A stretch of 14,170 nucleotides of DNA from Solidesulfovibrio magneticus (GTDB taxonomy: Bacteria > Desulfobacterota > Desulfovibrionia > Desulfovibrionales > Desulfovibrionaceae), in contig DLGG01000153.1 in assembly GCA_002482565.1 (NCBI GenBank), forward strand, positions 29,673 to 43,842, given 5' to 3'. Each line of letters starts with the position of its first letter. The first letter of the stretch is position 1. Below the pieces are notes generated by a model. The model saw only the letters and a list, made by a program, of their open reading frames with translations. It had not been told where the DNA came from and made no database searches. This document shows positions 7,276-13,929 of the stretch, in pieces. Both the position numbers and the translations under genes were made by a program.

Positions 7276-8979
7276 TTACAGGGCCTCCAGCTTTTTTTTC
7301 ACGGCGGCCGGCGTCTCGGAGCCGAGTTCCAGGGCGCTGCGGTAGGCCTTGCGAGCTTCTTCGGGCCGGCCGGCGGCAACGGCGATGTCGCCGTAGTGCT
7401 CCCAGATGATGGCGTCCTTGACCTTGTGGGCGATGGCCTTTTCGATGGCGACAAAGGCCGCGTCGGTCCTTTTGAGTTTGTACAACGTCCAGGCCAGGGA
7501 ATCGAGGAAAAAGGGATTGTCCGGCTCTTTTTCCAGGGCCTTTTCGATCATGGCCAGGGCTCGCTCCAGATCGCGGCCCTCCTCGGCCAGGGAATAGCCG
7601 AGATAGTTGAGCGCATCAGGGTGGCTGCCGTCCTTGGCCACGATGCGTTCCATGACGGCCTTGGCCTCGTCGCGGCGTTTGAGCTTTTCCAGGCCCACGC
7701 CGTAGCGGTAGAGGATATCCAGGTCGTCAGGCCACGTCTTGACGGCTTCTTCCAGGGTCTTGACCGCTCCGGCGGCGTCGCCGGCCTTGTCCTTGACGGC
7801 GGCTTCCAGGGCGACAAACTCCCGCCGGTCCGGGAAGCGCTCCCGGGCCTCGCGCACCACGGCGGCGGCGGCGGCCATGTTGCCGGTCTCGGACGCGATC
7901 TGGACGCGAAAGCTCAAGCTTTTGTCGTAATTCGGATTGTCCGCCGGCACCTTGGCCAGAATGGCCAGGGCCGCCTTGGGGTTTTTCTCGCCCTCGTAGG
8001 TGAGCACGGCGTCGTAAAAGGGCAGGTCGGGGCTGGCCGGGTCGGCGGCGCGCAGCATCTCGTAAACCTGCCGGGCCTGTTTGGGCTGGCCGGCCTCGAC
8101 CAGGGCGGACATGGCGTCGAGGTATTGCGATTTGCCGGTGGGGCCTTCCTTGAGCAGGGCCAACGCCTTGGCCGGATTTTTCTGGCGGATGGCCAGGCGC
8201 ACGAGCTTGGCCCGCACCTCGGGCGATTCCTCGCCAAGGGACAGCATCCGCTGGTAGGCGTCCTGGGCGCCTTTGAAATCCCCTTCGGCTTCGAGCAGGG
8301 CGGCCAGTTCGGCCCAGGCCGGCATAAGGCCGGCGTCGGCGGCCACGGCGGCCCGGTAATGGCGCATGGCGTCCTTGGTCCGCCCGGAGCCGGCGGCGGC
8401 CTTGGCCATCAGATAGTGCACCGTGGCGTCGCGCTCGGCTTCGGGAATGCGGCCCAGCAGTTCTCCGGCTTCCTTGTTGCGGCCGGCGTCGATCTCCAGC
8501 GAGGCCAGTTCCTGGACGGCGGCGTAGTCCTTGGGCTGGCTGGCCAGGAAGGATTCGAGAACCGTGATGGCCTGGTCATTGAGCCGGCGCATCTGGTAGG
8601 CGTTGGCCAGATAGAACGTGACCTGCCGGCTGCCGGGAAAGGCGGTCCGGGCTTGTTCCAGGGTTTCGGTGGCCTTTTCCCGCTCGTTTTGTCCCCAGTA
8701 GAGGTTGGCCAGCTCCACGGAAAGATCGGGCGAGGGGTGGGCGGCGGCCAGCCCGGCCAGGGCCTGGGCGGCCTCCTCCTTGCGGCCCTGGCGCAAAAGA
8801 TCCTGGTAGACCAGGAACTGGTAATTCACCTCGGCCGACGGGGACAGGCCGCGCGCCGCGTAGGCGTTGCGAGCCAGCCGGCTGGAGGCGCAGGAGTTGG
8901 ACAACAGACACGGCAAAAGCGCCAGGACCAGCAAAACCGGCAGGCGCGCCGGGAACAGGCGGTTTCGTGCTTCAGGCAT
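7276..8979 (-). CDS. TPR-repeat lipoprotein
   Basis: A 567-residue protein made almost wholly of tetratricopeptide helices after an N-terminal export signal. Residues 9-29 are hydrophobic and end in LLSNSC, an imperfect lipobox with Cys30, so it is probably a periplasm-facing lipoprotein. The clearest TPRs are at 453-555 (DALNYLGYSLAEEG, FLDSLAWTLYKL, EHYGDIAVAAGRPEEA); weaker ones fill 45-450. The last three repeats resemble those of the TPR protein encoded upstream of lolB in beta- and gammaproteobacteria. The role is probably protein-protein contact in envelope assembly, but this is inference. ATG at 8979 is preferred; ATG at 8988 in frame is possible and neither has a strong ribosome site. 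The frame continues upstream into the rpoH end without protein-like sequence. It starts 67 nt after rpoH and abuts the LolB-like gene. Confidence 0.88.
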   Translation of the reverse strand: MPEARNRLFPARLPVLLVLALLPCLLSNSCASSRLARNAYAARGLSPSAEVNYQFLVYQDLLRQGRKEEAAQALAGLAAAHPSPDLSVELANLYWGQNEREKATETLEQARTAFPGSRQVTFYLANAYQMRRLNDQAITVLESFLASQPKDYAAVQELASLEIDAGRNKEAGELLGRIPEAERDATVHYLMAKAAAGSGRTKDAMRHYRAAVAADAGLMPAWAELAALLEAEGDFKGAQDAYQRMLSLGEESPEVRAKLVRLAIRQKNPAKALALLKEGPTGKSQYLDAMSALVEAGQPKQARQVYEMLRAADPASPDLPFYDAVLTYEGEKNPKAALAILAKVPADNPNYDKSLSFRVQIASETGNMAAAAAVVREARERFPDRREFVALEAAVKDKAGDAAGAVKTLEEAVKTWPDDLDILYRYGVGLEKLKRRDEAKAVMERIVAKDGSHPDALNYLGYSLAEEGRDLERALAMIEKALEKEPDNPFFLDSLAWTLYKLKRTDAAFVAIEKAIAHKVKDAIIWEHYGDIAVAAGRPEEARKAYRSALELGSETPAAVKKKLEAL

Positions 8980-9046
8980 GACCGGCATCCGTTGCGCCGG
9001 CCGGCCCGGCCGCCCGGCAAGGGGCGGCGGGGCCGGCTTGGCGGCG

Positions 9047-10093
9047 CTATTCGTCCTTGTGAATCCAATCCGAGGAAAAGTCCTCGATGCGTTTGGACAG
9101 ATGATCCTTGAGCTTTTCCAGGAGCCGGGATTCAATCTGGCGCACCCGTTCCCGGGTGATGCCGTATTTCGCGCCGATTTCCCGCAGGGTCACGGGAGAG
9201 TCGGACAGGATGCGGTTGTCGAGCAGCTCAATCTCTTTCTCGTTGAGCTTGGGGCGGATGGACTGGATGTGCTTGTCGAGCTGGTGCGAGATCTCGTCGC
9301 CGGCCAGGATTTCCTCGATGCCGGGCGTGAGCGCCGGCAGGAAGTCCAGGCGCGTGGACGTGGTGTCGTCGCCAAGGGACACGTCCAGGGACAGATCGTT
9401 GCCGCTTAGGCGCTGATCCATCTCCACGATGTCGGATTCGGTGACGTTTAGGGCCTGGGAAAGCTGGGCGGCGCTGGGGTCGAAGCCGAGGCTTTGCAGG
9501 CGCTGGCGTTCCTTGTTCAAATTGTAGAACAGCTTGCGCTGGGCCTGGGTGGTCCCGATCTTGACCATGCGCCAGTTGTCCATGATGTACTTGAGAATGT
9601 AGGCCTTGATCCAGTAGGCGGCGTAATAGGAGAACTTGATGCCCTTGTCCGGGTCGAACTTGGTCACGGCCCGCATGAGGCCGACGTTGCCTTCCTGGAT
9701 GAGGTCGAGCACGTTTTGCATCCAGCGGCGCTGGAAGTCCATGGCGATCTTGACCACCAGGCGCAGGTGGGAGGAAATGAGGCGAAAGGCCGCCTTTTGG
9801 TCGTTCGCGTCGCGCACCCGGCGGGCCAGTTCCTGCTCTTCCTCGGGCTTGAGCATGGGAAACTTGCCAATCTCACGCAAATAGAGCTGGAGCGGATCAC
9901 GAGTGGAGAGCGACCCCTCGGAGCGGGGTCGCGGCGCTGGCAGCGTGAACGTGTCGGCGGCGTCTATTTCGAGGTCAGGGTCGATGGTTGGTTCGCTGGC
10001 GTCGTCGTCGGCGTCGGCGTCGAGCACCTCGGGCTCGACCGGGTCGAGGTCCGTGTCATCAGGGGATAATTCTTGATCGTCGTGGATTTCCAT
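9047..10093 (-). CDS. rpoH: Sigma-32 family RNA polymerase sigma factor RpoH
   Basis: This sigma-70 family factor directs RNA polymerase to heat-shock promoters. In 348 residues one sees region 1.2 (DPLQLYLREIGKFPML, 66-81), region 2 (about 100-177, with NVLDLIQEGNVGLMRAV and FSYYAAYWIKAYI), and the helix-turn-helix of region 4.2 (TLREIGAKYGITRERVRQIE, 302-321). The segment QRKLFYNLN (185-193) matches the RpoH box that separates sigma-32 from RpoD and RpoS. The first 47 residues are unusual: 21 are Asp or Glu and none is Lys or Arg; typical RpoH lacks this extension. ATG at 10093 is the best start but has only a weak ribosome site. A TTG at 10165 in frame has none, and the added residues do not look like protein. 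It heads the minus-strand run rpoH-TPR-lolB-rpiB-tkt and is divergent from metH. Confidence 0.9.
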   Translation of the reverse strand: MEIHDDQELSPDDTDLDPVEPEVLDADADDDASEPTIDPDLEIDAADTFTLPAPRPRSEGSLSTRDPLQLYLREIGKFPMLKPEEEQELARRVRDANDQKAAFRLISSHLRLVVKIAMDFQRRWMQNVLDLIQEGNVGLMRAVTKFDPDKGIKFSYYAAYWIKAYILKYIMDNWRMVKIGTTQAQRKLFYNLNKERQRLQSLGFDPSAAQLSQALNVTESDIVEMDQRLSGNDLSLDVSLGDDTTSTRLDFLPALTPGIEEILAGDEISHQLDKHIQSIRPKLNEKEIELLDNRILSDSPVTLREIGAKYGITRERVRQIESRLLEKLKDHLSKRIEDFSSDWIHKDE

Positions 10094-10291
10094 CGGATAC
10101 TGACCGTGGTTACGGGTGCGGCCGCACCGCTTGAGTTGGCCCGGGCAGGTTGCCCGCGCCGGCAAAGGCGCTGTCTCGCATGCCTACCTCTCCCTGTAAA
10201 GTTTTGGTTTGTCCTTTTCAATGTTTTTCAGTAGACGTGCCGCGTTTCTTGTCAACGACAAGCGGGCCGCCGGCCGGCTGAAGGAGATATC
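10094..10291. promoter_or_regulatory. Divergent rpoH / metH control region
   Basis: On the minus strand a perfect TTGACA (10255-10250) could be the -35 of rpoH, but only a poor -10 (TACTGA or ACTGAA) lies 16-17 nt downstream. It overlaps an inverted repeat CTTGTC-AAC-GACAAG (10248-10262), a likely regulator or hairpin site. TTTTCA is repeated at 10215-10220 and 10225-10230, one helical turn apart. The rpoH leader has a 6-bp hairpin CGGGCA-ACC-TGCCCG (about 10155-10141) and a perfect 14-bp palindrome GGTGCGGCCGCACC (10115-10128). For metH, TTGTCC and TAGACG 17 nt apart (10209-10237) are a weak candidate. The metH ribosome site is AAGGAG (10281-10286). I see no cobalamin riboswitch. Confidence 0.45.
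10110..10181 (-). CDS. Possible 23-codon leader ORF upstream of rpoH
   Basis: ATG at 10181 is preceded by a good ribosome site (GGGAGAGG, 5 nt away), better than that of rpoH. The frame runs 23 codons (begins MRDSAFAGAG, ends VRPHP) and stops with TAA 16 nt before the rpoH ATG, in a different frame. It contains the leader's hairpin sequences. It has no recognisable similarity or charge pattern of a known attenuation peptide. It may tune rpoH translation by coupling or may be chance. Confidence 0.3.
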   Translation of the reverse strand: MRDSAFAGAGNLPGPTQAVRPHP

Positions 10292-12709
10292 GTGGGCGAT
10301 TTCAGAAAGGCGCTTGCCGACGACGCGCTGCTGCTGTTTGACGGAGCCATGGGCACCCTGCTCCAGGGGCGGGGCCTGTCCGCCGGCCAGTCACCGGAAC
10401 TGTTCGGCCTGACGAACCCCGACGCCATCATCGGCGCGCATCGGGATTATGTCCAGGCCGGCTCCCGGGTCATCACCACCAACACCTTCGGCGGCTCGCG
10501 TTACAAGCTGCCGGCCGGCACGGACGTGGCCGGACTCAACCGCGAAATGGCCCGCCTGGCCCGGCAAGCCGCCGGACCGGGCGTATTTGTGGCCGGTTCC
10601 GTCGGCCCCACCGGCCACTTTGTCGCGCCCCTGGGCAAGGCCAGCCTGCGCGAGCTGGTCGACGCCTTTGCCGAGCAGATTCGCGGCCTGGCCGAAGGCG
10701 GCTGCGACCTGATCATCGGCGAAACCCATTTCGACCTGGCCGAGGCCAAGGCCGTCATCCTGGCCTGCCGGCAGGTCTGCTCCCTGCCCGTGGCCATGTG
10801 CATGACCTTCGAGGGCGCGGCCAGCCTCACCGGTTCCGGTCCCGAGGTCTTTGCCGACGCCATGGAGAATTTGGGCGTGGATCTCATCGGCGTCAACTGC
10901 GGCCAGGGCCCCGACGACATGCGTCTGGTCGGCGAGGCTTTCTCGCGCCGCCTGAAAACGCCCTTTTTCGTCAAGCCCAACGCCGGGATGCCGCGTCTGG
11001 AAAACGGCCGCACCGTTTTCCCCATGGGCCCCGACGAGTTCGCCGAAAAGACGGCCCGCTTCGTGGATCTCGGGGCCAAGGCCCTGTCCGGCTGCTGCGG
11101 CACCACCCCGGCCCACATCGCCGCCCTGGGCGCGGCCCTTGCCCCTCGCAGCTGGAAGCGGGCCGACACCCCAGACCGCCCGGTCCTGGCCGTCACCTCG
11201 CGCGCCATGGTCGTGCCCATCGGCGGCGGCGCGCCCCTGGCCGTCATTGGCGAGCGCATCAATCCCACGGGCAAGGCCGAGCTGGCCGCCGAGCTGGTCG
11301 CCGGGGAATTCGCCAAGGCCCTGCATTTCGCCGAGGAGCAGACCGCGGCCGGGGCGCACATCCTCGACGTCAACGTGGGCGCGCCCATGGTCGACGAAAC
11401 GGCCGTCCTGCCGGGACTCTCCCTGGAGCTGGTCAAGCGCCAGCAGCTGCCGCTTTGCCTCGATTCCAACAACATCGACGCCCTGACCGCCGGCCTGTGG
11501 GCCTATCCGGGCACGCCGCTTATCAACTCCATCAGCGGCGAACCCGGCCGCATGGAGCGCCTGGGTCCCATCTGCCGGGACCACGGCGCGCCGTTTATCT
11601 TGCTGCCGCTTAAGGGCCGCAAGCTCCCGGTCAGCGCCGCCGAACGCCTGGCCATCATCGAGGAGCTGCTCATCCAGGCCGAGTCCCTGGGCATCCCGCG
11701 CCGGCTCATCCTGGTCGACGCCCTGGCGCTCACCGTTTCCTCCAAGCCCGAGGCGGCCCTGGCCTGCCTGGAAGTCATCCGGACCTGCCGGGACAAGTGG
11801 GGGCTGCCCACCGTGCTTGGCCTGTCCAACATTTCCTTTGGCCTGCCGGCCCGGGAGCTCGTCAACAGCGCCTTTTTCGCCATGTGCCTGGGGGCCGGCA
11901 TGGCCGCGGCCATCGCCAACCCCAACGTGCCGCGCCTCATGGAGACGCTGGCCGCCGGCGAGGTGCTCATGGGCCGCGATCCCCAGGCCGGGCGCTACAT
12001 CGCCGGCTATGCCGGCTGGAAGCCCAGCTCGGGCGGCGGGAGCGGGTCTTCGTCCAGCCCGGCCTCGGGCGGGGCCGCCGACGACGAGAGCCCGCTGCGC
12101 CGGGCCGTGGTCTACGGCCGGCGCGAAGAGGTGCTGGAGCGCATCGAAAAGGCTCTGGCCGAGGGCGCCGACGCGGCCACGCTCCTTGGCGAGGAGCTTA
12201 TTCCCGGCATCATGAGCGTGGGCGAACGCTACGAGCGCAAGGAATTCTACCTGCCCCAGCTTTTGGCCGCCGCCGAGGCCATGCGGGCCGGCTTCACCCG
12301 CCTGGAGCCGCTTTTGACCGAGGCCGGCGCGGCCGCCAAGGCGCGCATCGTCATGGCCACGGTGGAGGGCGACATCCACGACATCGGCAAGAACATCGTG
12401 TGCCTGATGCTCAAAAACCACGGCTTCGAGGTCATCGACCTCGGCAAGGACGTGCCGGCGGCCCGTATCGTGGAAGCGGCCGAGGAACACAAGGCCGCCG
12501 TCATCGGCCTTTCGGCGCTCATGACCACCACCATGGTGCGCATGGAGGACACGGTGCGCCTGCTGCGCGACAAGGGCCTGGCCATCCCGGTCATGGTCGG
12601 CGGGGCGGTGGTCACCGAAGCCTTCGCCAAATCCATCGGCGCGGCCGCCTACGCCACCGACGCCGTGGACGCCGTGCGCCAAGCCAAGGCCCTGGCTGGC
12701 GGAGCCTAG
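10292..12709 (+). CDS. metH: Cobalamin-dependent methionine synthase without reactivation domain
   Basis: MetH transfers a methyl group from methyl-tetrahydrofolate to homocysteine through cobalamin. The 805 residues contain three modules. The homocysteine-binding barrel (about 1-290) carries the zinc cysteines Cys203 (GVNC) and Cys268-Cys269 (SGCCG). The pterin barrel (about 310-575) shows VIGERINPTGK, ILDVNVGAP, DSNN and INSISGE. After a Ser/Gly linker (578-597) comes the B12 cap plus binding domain (about 600-805) with the base-off motif DIHDIG (694-699, His696 as cobalt ligand), GLSALMTTTM and MVGGAVV. The AdoMet-binding reactivation domain of the 1,227-residue E. coli enzyme is absent, as in the short MetH of Thermotoga. 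The start is GTG with AAGGAG 5 nt upstream. It is divergent from rpoH; the next gene is 285 bp away. Confidence 0.95.
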   Translation: MGDFRKALADDALLLFDGAMGTLLQGRGLSAGQSPELFGLTNPDAIIGAHRDYVQAGSRVITTNTFGGSRYKLPAGTDVAGLNREMARLARQAAGPGVFVAGSVGPTGHFVAPLGKASLRELVDAFAEQIRGLAEGGCDLIIGETHFDLAEAKAVILACRQVCSLPVAMCMTFEGAASLTGSGPEVFADAMENLGVDLIGVNCGQGPDDMRLVGEAFSRRLKTPFFVKPNAGMPRLENGRTVFPMGPDEFAEKTARFVDLGAKALSGCCGTTPAHIAALGAALAPRSWKRADTPDRPVLAVTSRAMVVPIGGGAPLAVIGERINPTGKAELAAELVAGEFAKALHFAEEQTAAGAHILDVNVGAPMVDETAVLPGLSLELVKRQQLPLCLDSNNIDALTAGLWAYPGTPLINSISGEPGRMERLGPICRDHGAPFILLPLKGRKLPVSAAERLAIIEELLIQAESLGIPRRLILVDALALTVSSKPEAALACLEVIRTCRDKWGLPTVLGLSNISFGLPARELVNSAFFAMCLGAGMAAAIANPNVPRLMETLAAGEVLMGRDPQAGRYIAGYAGWKPSSGGGSGSSSSPASGGAADDESPLRRAVVYGRREEVLERIEKALAEGADAATLLGEELIPGIMSVGERYERKEFYLPQLLAAAEAMRAGFTRLEPLLTEAGAAAKARIVMATVEGDIHDIGKNIVCLMLKNHGFEVIDLGKDVPAARIVEAAEEHKAAVIGLSALMTTTMVRMEDTVRLLRDKGLAIPVMVGGAVVTEAFAKSIGAAAYATDAVDAVRQAKALAGGA

Positions 12710-12715
12710 CGGGGC

Positions 12716-12744
12716 GCCCTCGCGAACAGTGAGGGCAATTCGCG
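12716..12744 (+). terminator. Interleaved hairpins after metH, possible terminator or pseudoknot
   Basis: Seven nt after the metH stop, GCCCTC (12716-12721) can pair with GAGGGC (12731-12736), and CGCGAA (12721-12726) can pair with TTCGCG (12739-12744). The two pairings are interleaved, so they are either mutually exclusive or form a pseudoknot. No T-run follows, so ordinary Rho-independent termination is doubtful. Confidence 0.4.
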
Positions 12745-12994
12745 GATATCTCACCTAACACAAAGATAAGTAATGGGAAATTCTGTCGCATACGTAAAGG
12801 GACGCGACGCTGGCCTTTGCGGCCGACCGGGGGTACTGAGCGGTGATCATACTGTCGCCAAACGGTTTCCGAAAGGCGTGAGAGGTCAATTTCGAACCCG
12901 CGGCAGTAGGAAAAAACAACTGGCGCGGCCCGGCGCGTTTGGAGTAAAAGCTCCTGGCGGCCGCGCCGCGCAATCGCACTCGTGGAGGACGCCG
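12745..12994 (+). other. Structured non-coding gap before the thioredoxin-like gene
   Basis: No convincing gene lies here. Short frames exist on both strands, but their translations look random and they lack ribosome sites. The segment probably holds the promoter and leader of the thioredoxin-like/acetyltransferase unit. Visible structure: TACTG (12834-12838) can pair with CAGTA (12904-12908), and GGCGCGGCC (12922-12930) pairs perfectly with GGCCGCGCC (12959-12967) around an inner GGAG/CTCC hairpin. The second stem ends 17 nt before the ribosome site GGAGG (12984-12988). I could not match the segment to a riboswitch class I know. Confidence 0.4.
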
Positions 12995-13465
12995 TTGCGT
13001 ATTTCTTCCCTCATGCTGGCTTTGGCCCTTTTATGCCTGCCCGTCACCAAGGCCCTGGCTCAGGACGCCGGAACCATTAACGGCCAGGGCGTCCTTGACG
13101 CCGTGGTCGCGGCCCAGGGCAAGGTCGTGGTCATCGACTTCTTCGCCTCCTGGTGCAAGCCCTGCCTCATGGAGATTCCGGAATTCATCGAGGCCCGCAA
13201 GCACTATCCCGCCGACAAGGTGGTCTTCATCGGCATCTCCCTGGACCAGGATCAGGGGCAGTACTTCCGCTTCGTCAAGCAGACGCCCTTCAATTTCCCG
13301 GTCTATCTGGCCGATCCCGACGTCATCAGCACCTTTGGCGTCAAGATGATTCCCAAGACCATTATCTACGACCCGGCCGGCCAGCAGGCCCTCAACCATT
13401 CCGGCTTCATGCCAGGCGAGATGCTGCGCCAGATTCTCGACAAGCTCATCGGCGGCGAGAAATGA
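12995..13465 (+). CDS. Exported thioredoxin-like (TlpA-type) protein
   Basis: The 156-residue product has a thioredoxin fold with the active site WCKPC (Cys54, Cys57) after VVVIDFFAS, and the cis-proline segment MIPKT (Pro120). FIGISLDQD (78-86) after the second strand is typical of the TlpA/AhpC-like branch. The N-terminus (residues 2-22) is a signal peptide: a short n-region with Arg2, a hydrophobic core, and an ALA|QD cleavage site after residue 22. The protein should act in the periplasm, reducing disulfides, for example for cytochrome c maturation; the substrate is unknown. The start is taken as TTG at 12995 because GGAGG lies 6 nt upstream and it gives a well-formed signal peptide. The frame is open back to 12773, but the longer N-terminus is not protein-like. 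It overlaps the next gene by 4 nt (ATGA). Confidence 0.88.
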   Translation: MRISSLMLALALLCLPVTKALAQDAGTINGQGVLDAVVAAQGKVVVIDFFASWCKPCLMEIPEFIEARKHYPADKVVFIGISLDQDQGQYFRFVKQTPFNFPVYLADPDVISTFGVKMIPKTIIYDPAGQQALNHSGFMPGEMLRQILDKLIGGEK

Positions 13466-13929
13466 ACGGGCTTTTTATCCGCAAGGCGAGAATCCAGGAC
13501 GTCAAGCAGATCCACGCGCTGCTCATGAGCTGCGCCCGCAAGGAATTCCTGCTGCCGCGTTCCTACAACCAGCTCTACAGCCATCTGCGCGACTTCTTCG
13601 TCCTGGCCGAGCACGACGCTCCGGGCGTTCGCGGTTGTTGCGCCTTGTCCATCTGCTGGGAGGACATCGCCGAGATCCGCTCCCTGGCCGTGGACGAGGA
13701 CATCCAGAAGCAGGGCTGGGGCGGCAAGCTCGTGGAAGCCTGCCTGTCCGACGCCGTGACGCTGGGCATCTTCCGGGTGTTCACCCTGACCTACCGGCCG
13801 CATTTTTTCGAGCGGCTGGGATTTGCTCCCGTGGAAAAGGAGCAGCTGCCCCAGAAAGTCTGGGCCGACTGCATCCATTGCCCGAAATTTCCGGAGTGCG
13901 ACGAAAACGCGCTCATCATGGAAATGTAG
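13462..13929 (+). CDS. argA: GNAT N-acetyltransferase, ArgA-type N-acetylglutamate synthase
   Basis: A 155-residue stand-alone GNAT domain. The acetyl-CoA loop is QKQGWGG (82-88), preceded by EIRSLAVDEDI (71-81) on strand beta 4, and the C-terminal YRPHFFERLGF (111-121) is typical of GNATs. The segments LLPRSYNQLYSHLRDFFV, WEDIAEIRSLAV and LPQKVWADCIHCPKFPECDE match the short ArgA type known from Mycobacterium tuberculosis Rv2747, which acetylates glutamate in arginine synthesis and lacks the amino-acid-kinase domain of E. coli ArgA. The three cysteines Cys137, Cys140 and Cys146 are a feature of that group. Function is inferred from this resemblance. Translation starts at the ATG overlapping the thioredoxin-like stop, so the two are co-expressed. 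Confidence 0.78.
   Translation: MNGLFIRKARIQDVKQIHALLMSCARKEFLLPRSYNQLYSHLRDFFVLAEHDAPGVRGCCALSICWEDIAEIRSLAVDEDIQKQGWGGKLVEACLSDAVTLGIFRVFTLTYRPHFFERLGFAPVEKEQLPQKVWADCIHCPKFPECDENALIMEM

Noticed and set aside
4048..9111. Two long plus-strand open frames (4048-6048 and 6910-9111)
   Set aside because: They are antisense to tkt/rpiB and to the LolB-like/TPR genes, have low-complexity composition, and show no motifs; the minus-strand products are recognisable.
10094..10165. Upstream TTG start for rpoH
   Set aside because: No ribosome site and no protein-like composition in the 24 added residues; the RpoH homology begins well downstream.
10200..10291. Cobalamin riboswitch upstream of metH
   Set aside because: The leader is too short, and no B12-box-like GCCACTG segment is present.
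10391..12754. Long open frame antisense to metH
   Set aside because: High-GC genes leave open frames on the opposite strand. The translation is Gly/His/Asp/Ala-rich without domain pattern, while the plus strand encodes full MetH.
12796..12860. Cyclic-di-GMP (GEMM) riboswitch suggested by GGGACGC near the metH gap
   Set aside because: The following conserved segment (CAAAGCC) and the tetraloop/receptor arrangement are not present.
12888..12898. tRNA T-arm-like GGTTCGAAAT on the minus strand
   Set aside because: No closing T-stem, no anticodon or acceptor arms in proper distance; not a tRNA.
12755..12979. 74-codon minus-strand frame after metH
   Set aside because: No ribosome site, basic and random-looking translation, and it crosses the hairpins of the gap.
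12773..12994. Longer N-terminus for the thioredoxin-like protein
   Set aside because: The extra 74 residues look random and would bury the signal peptide. TTG at 12995 has a well-placed GGAGG.
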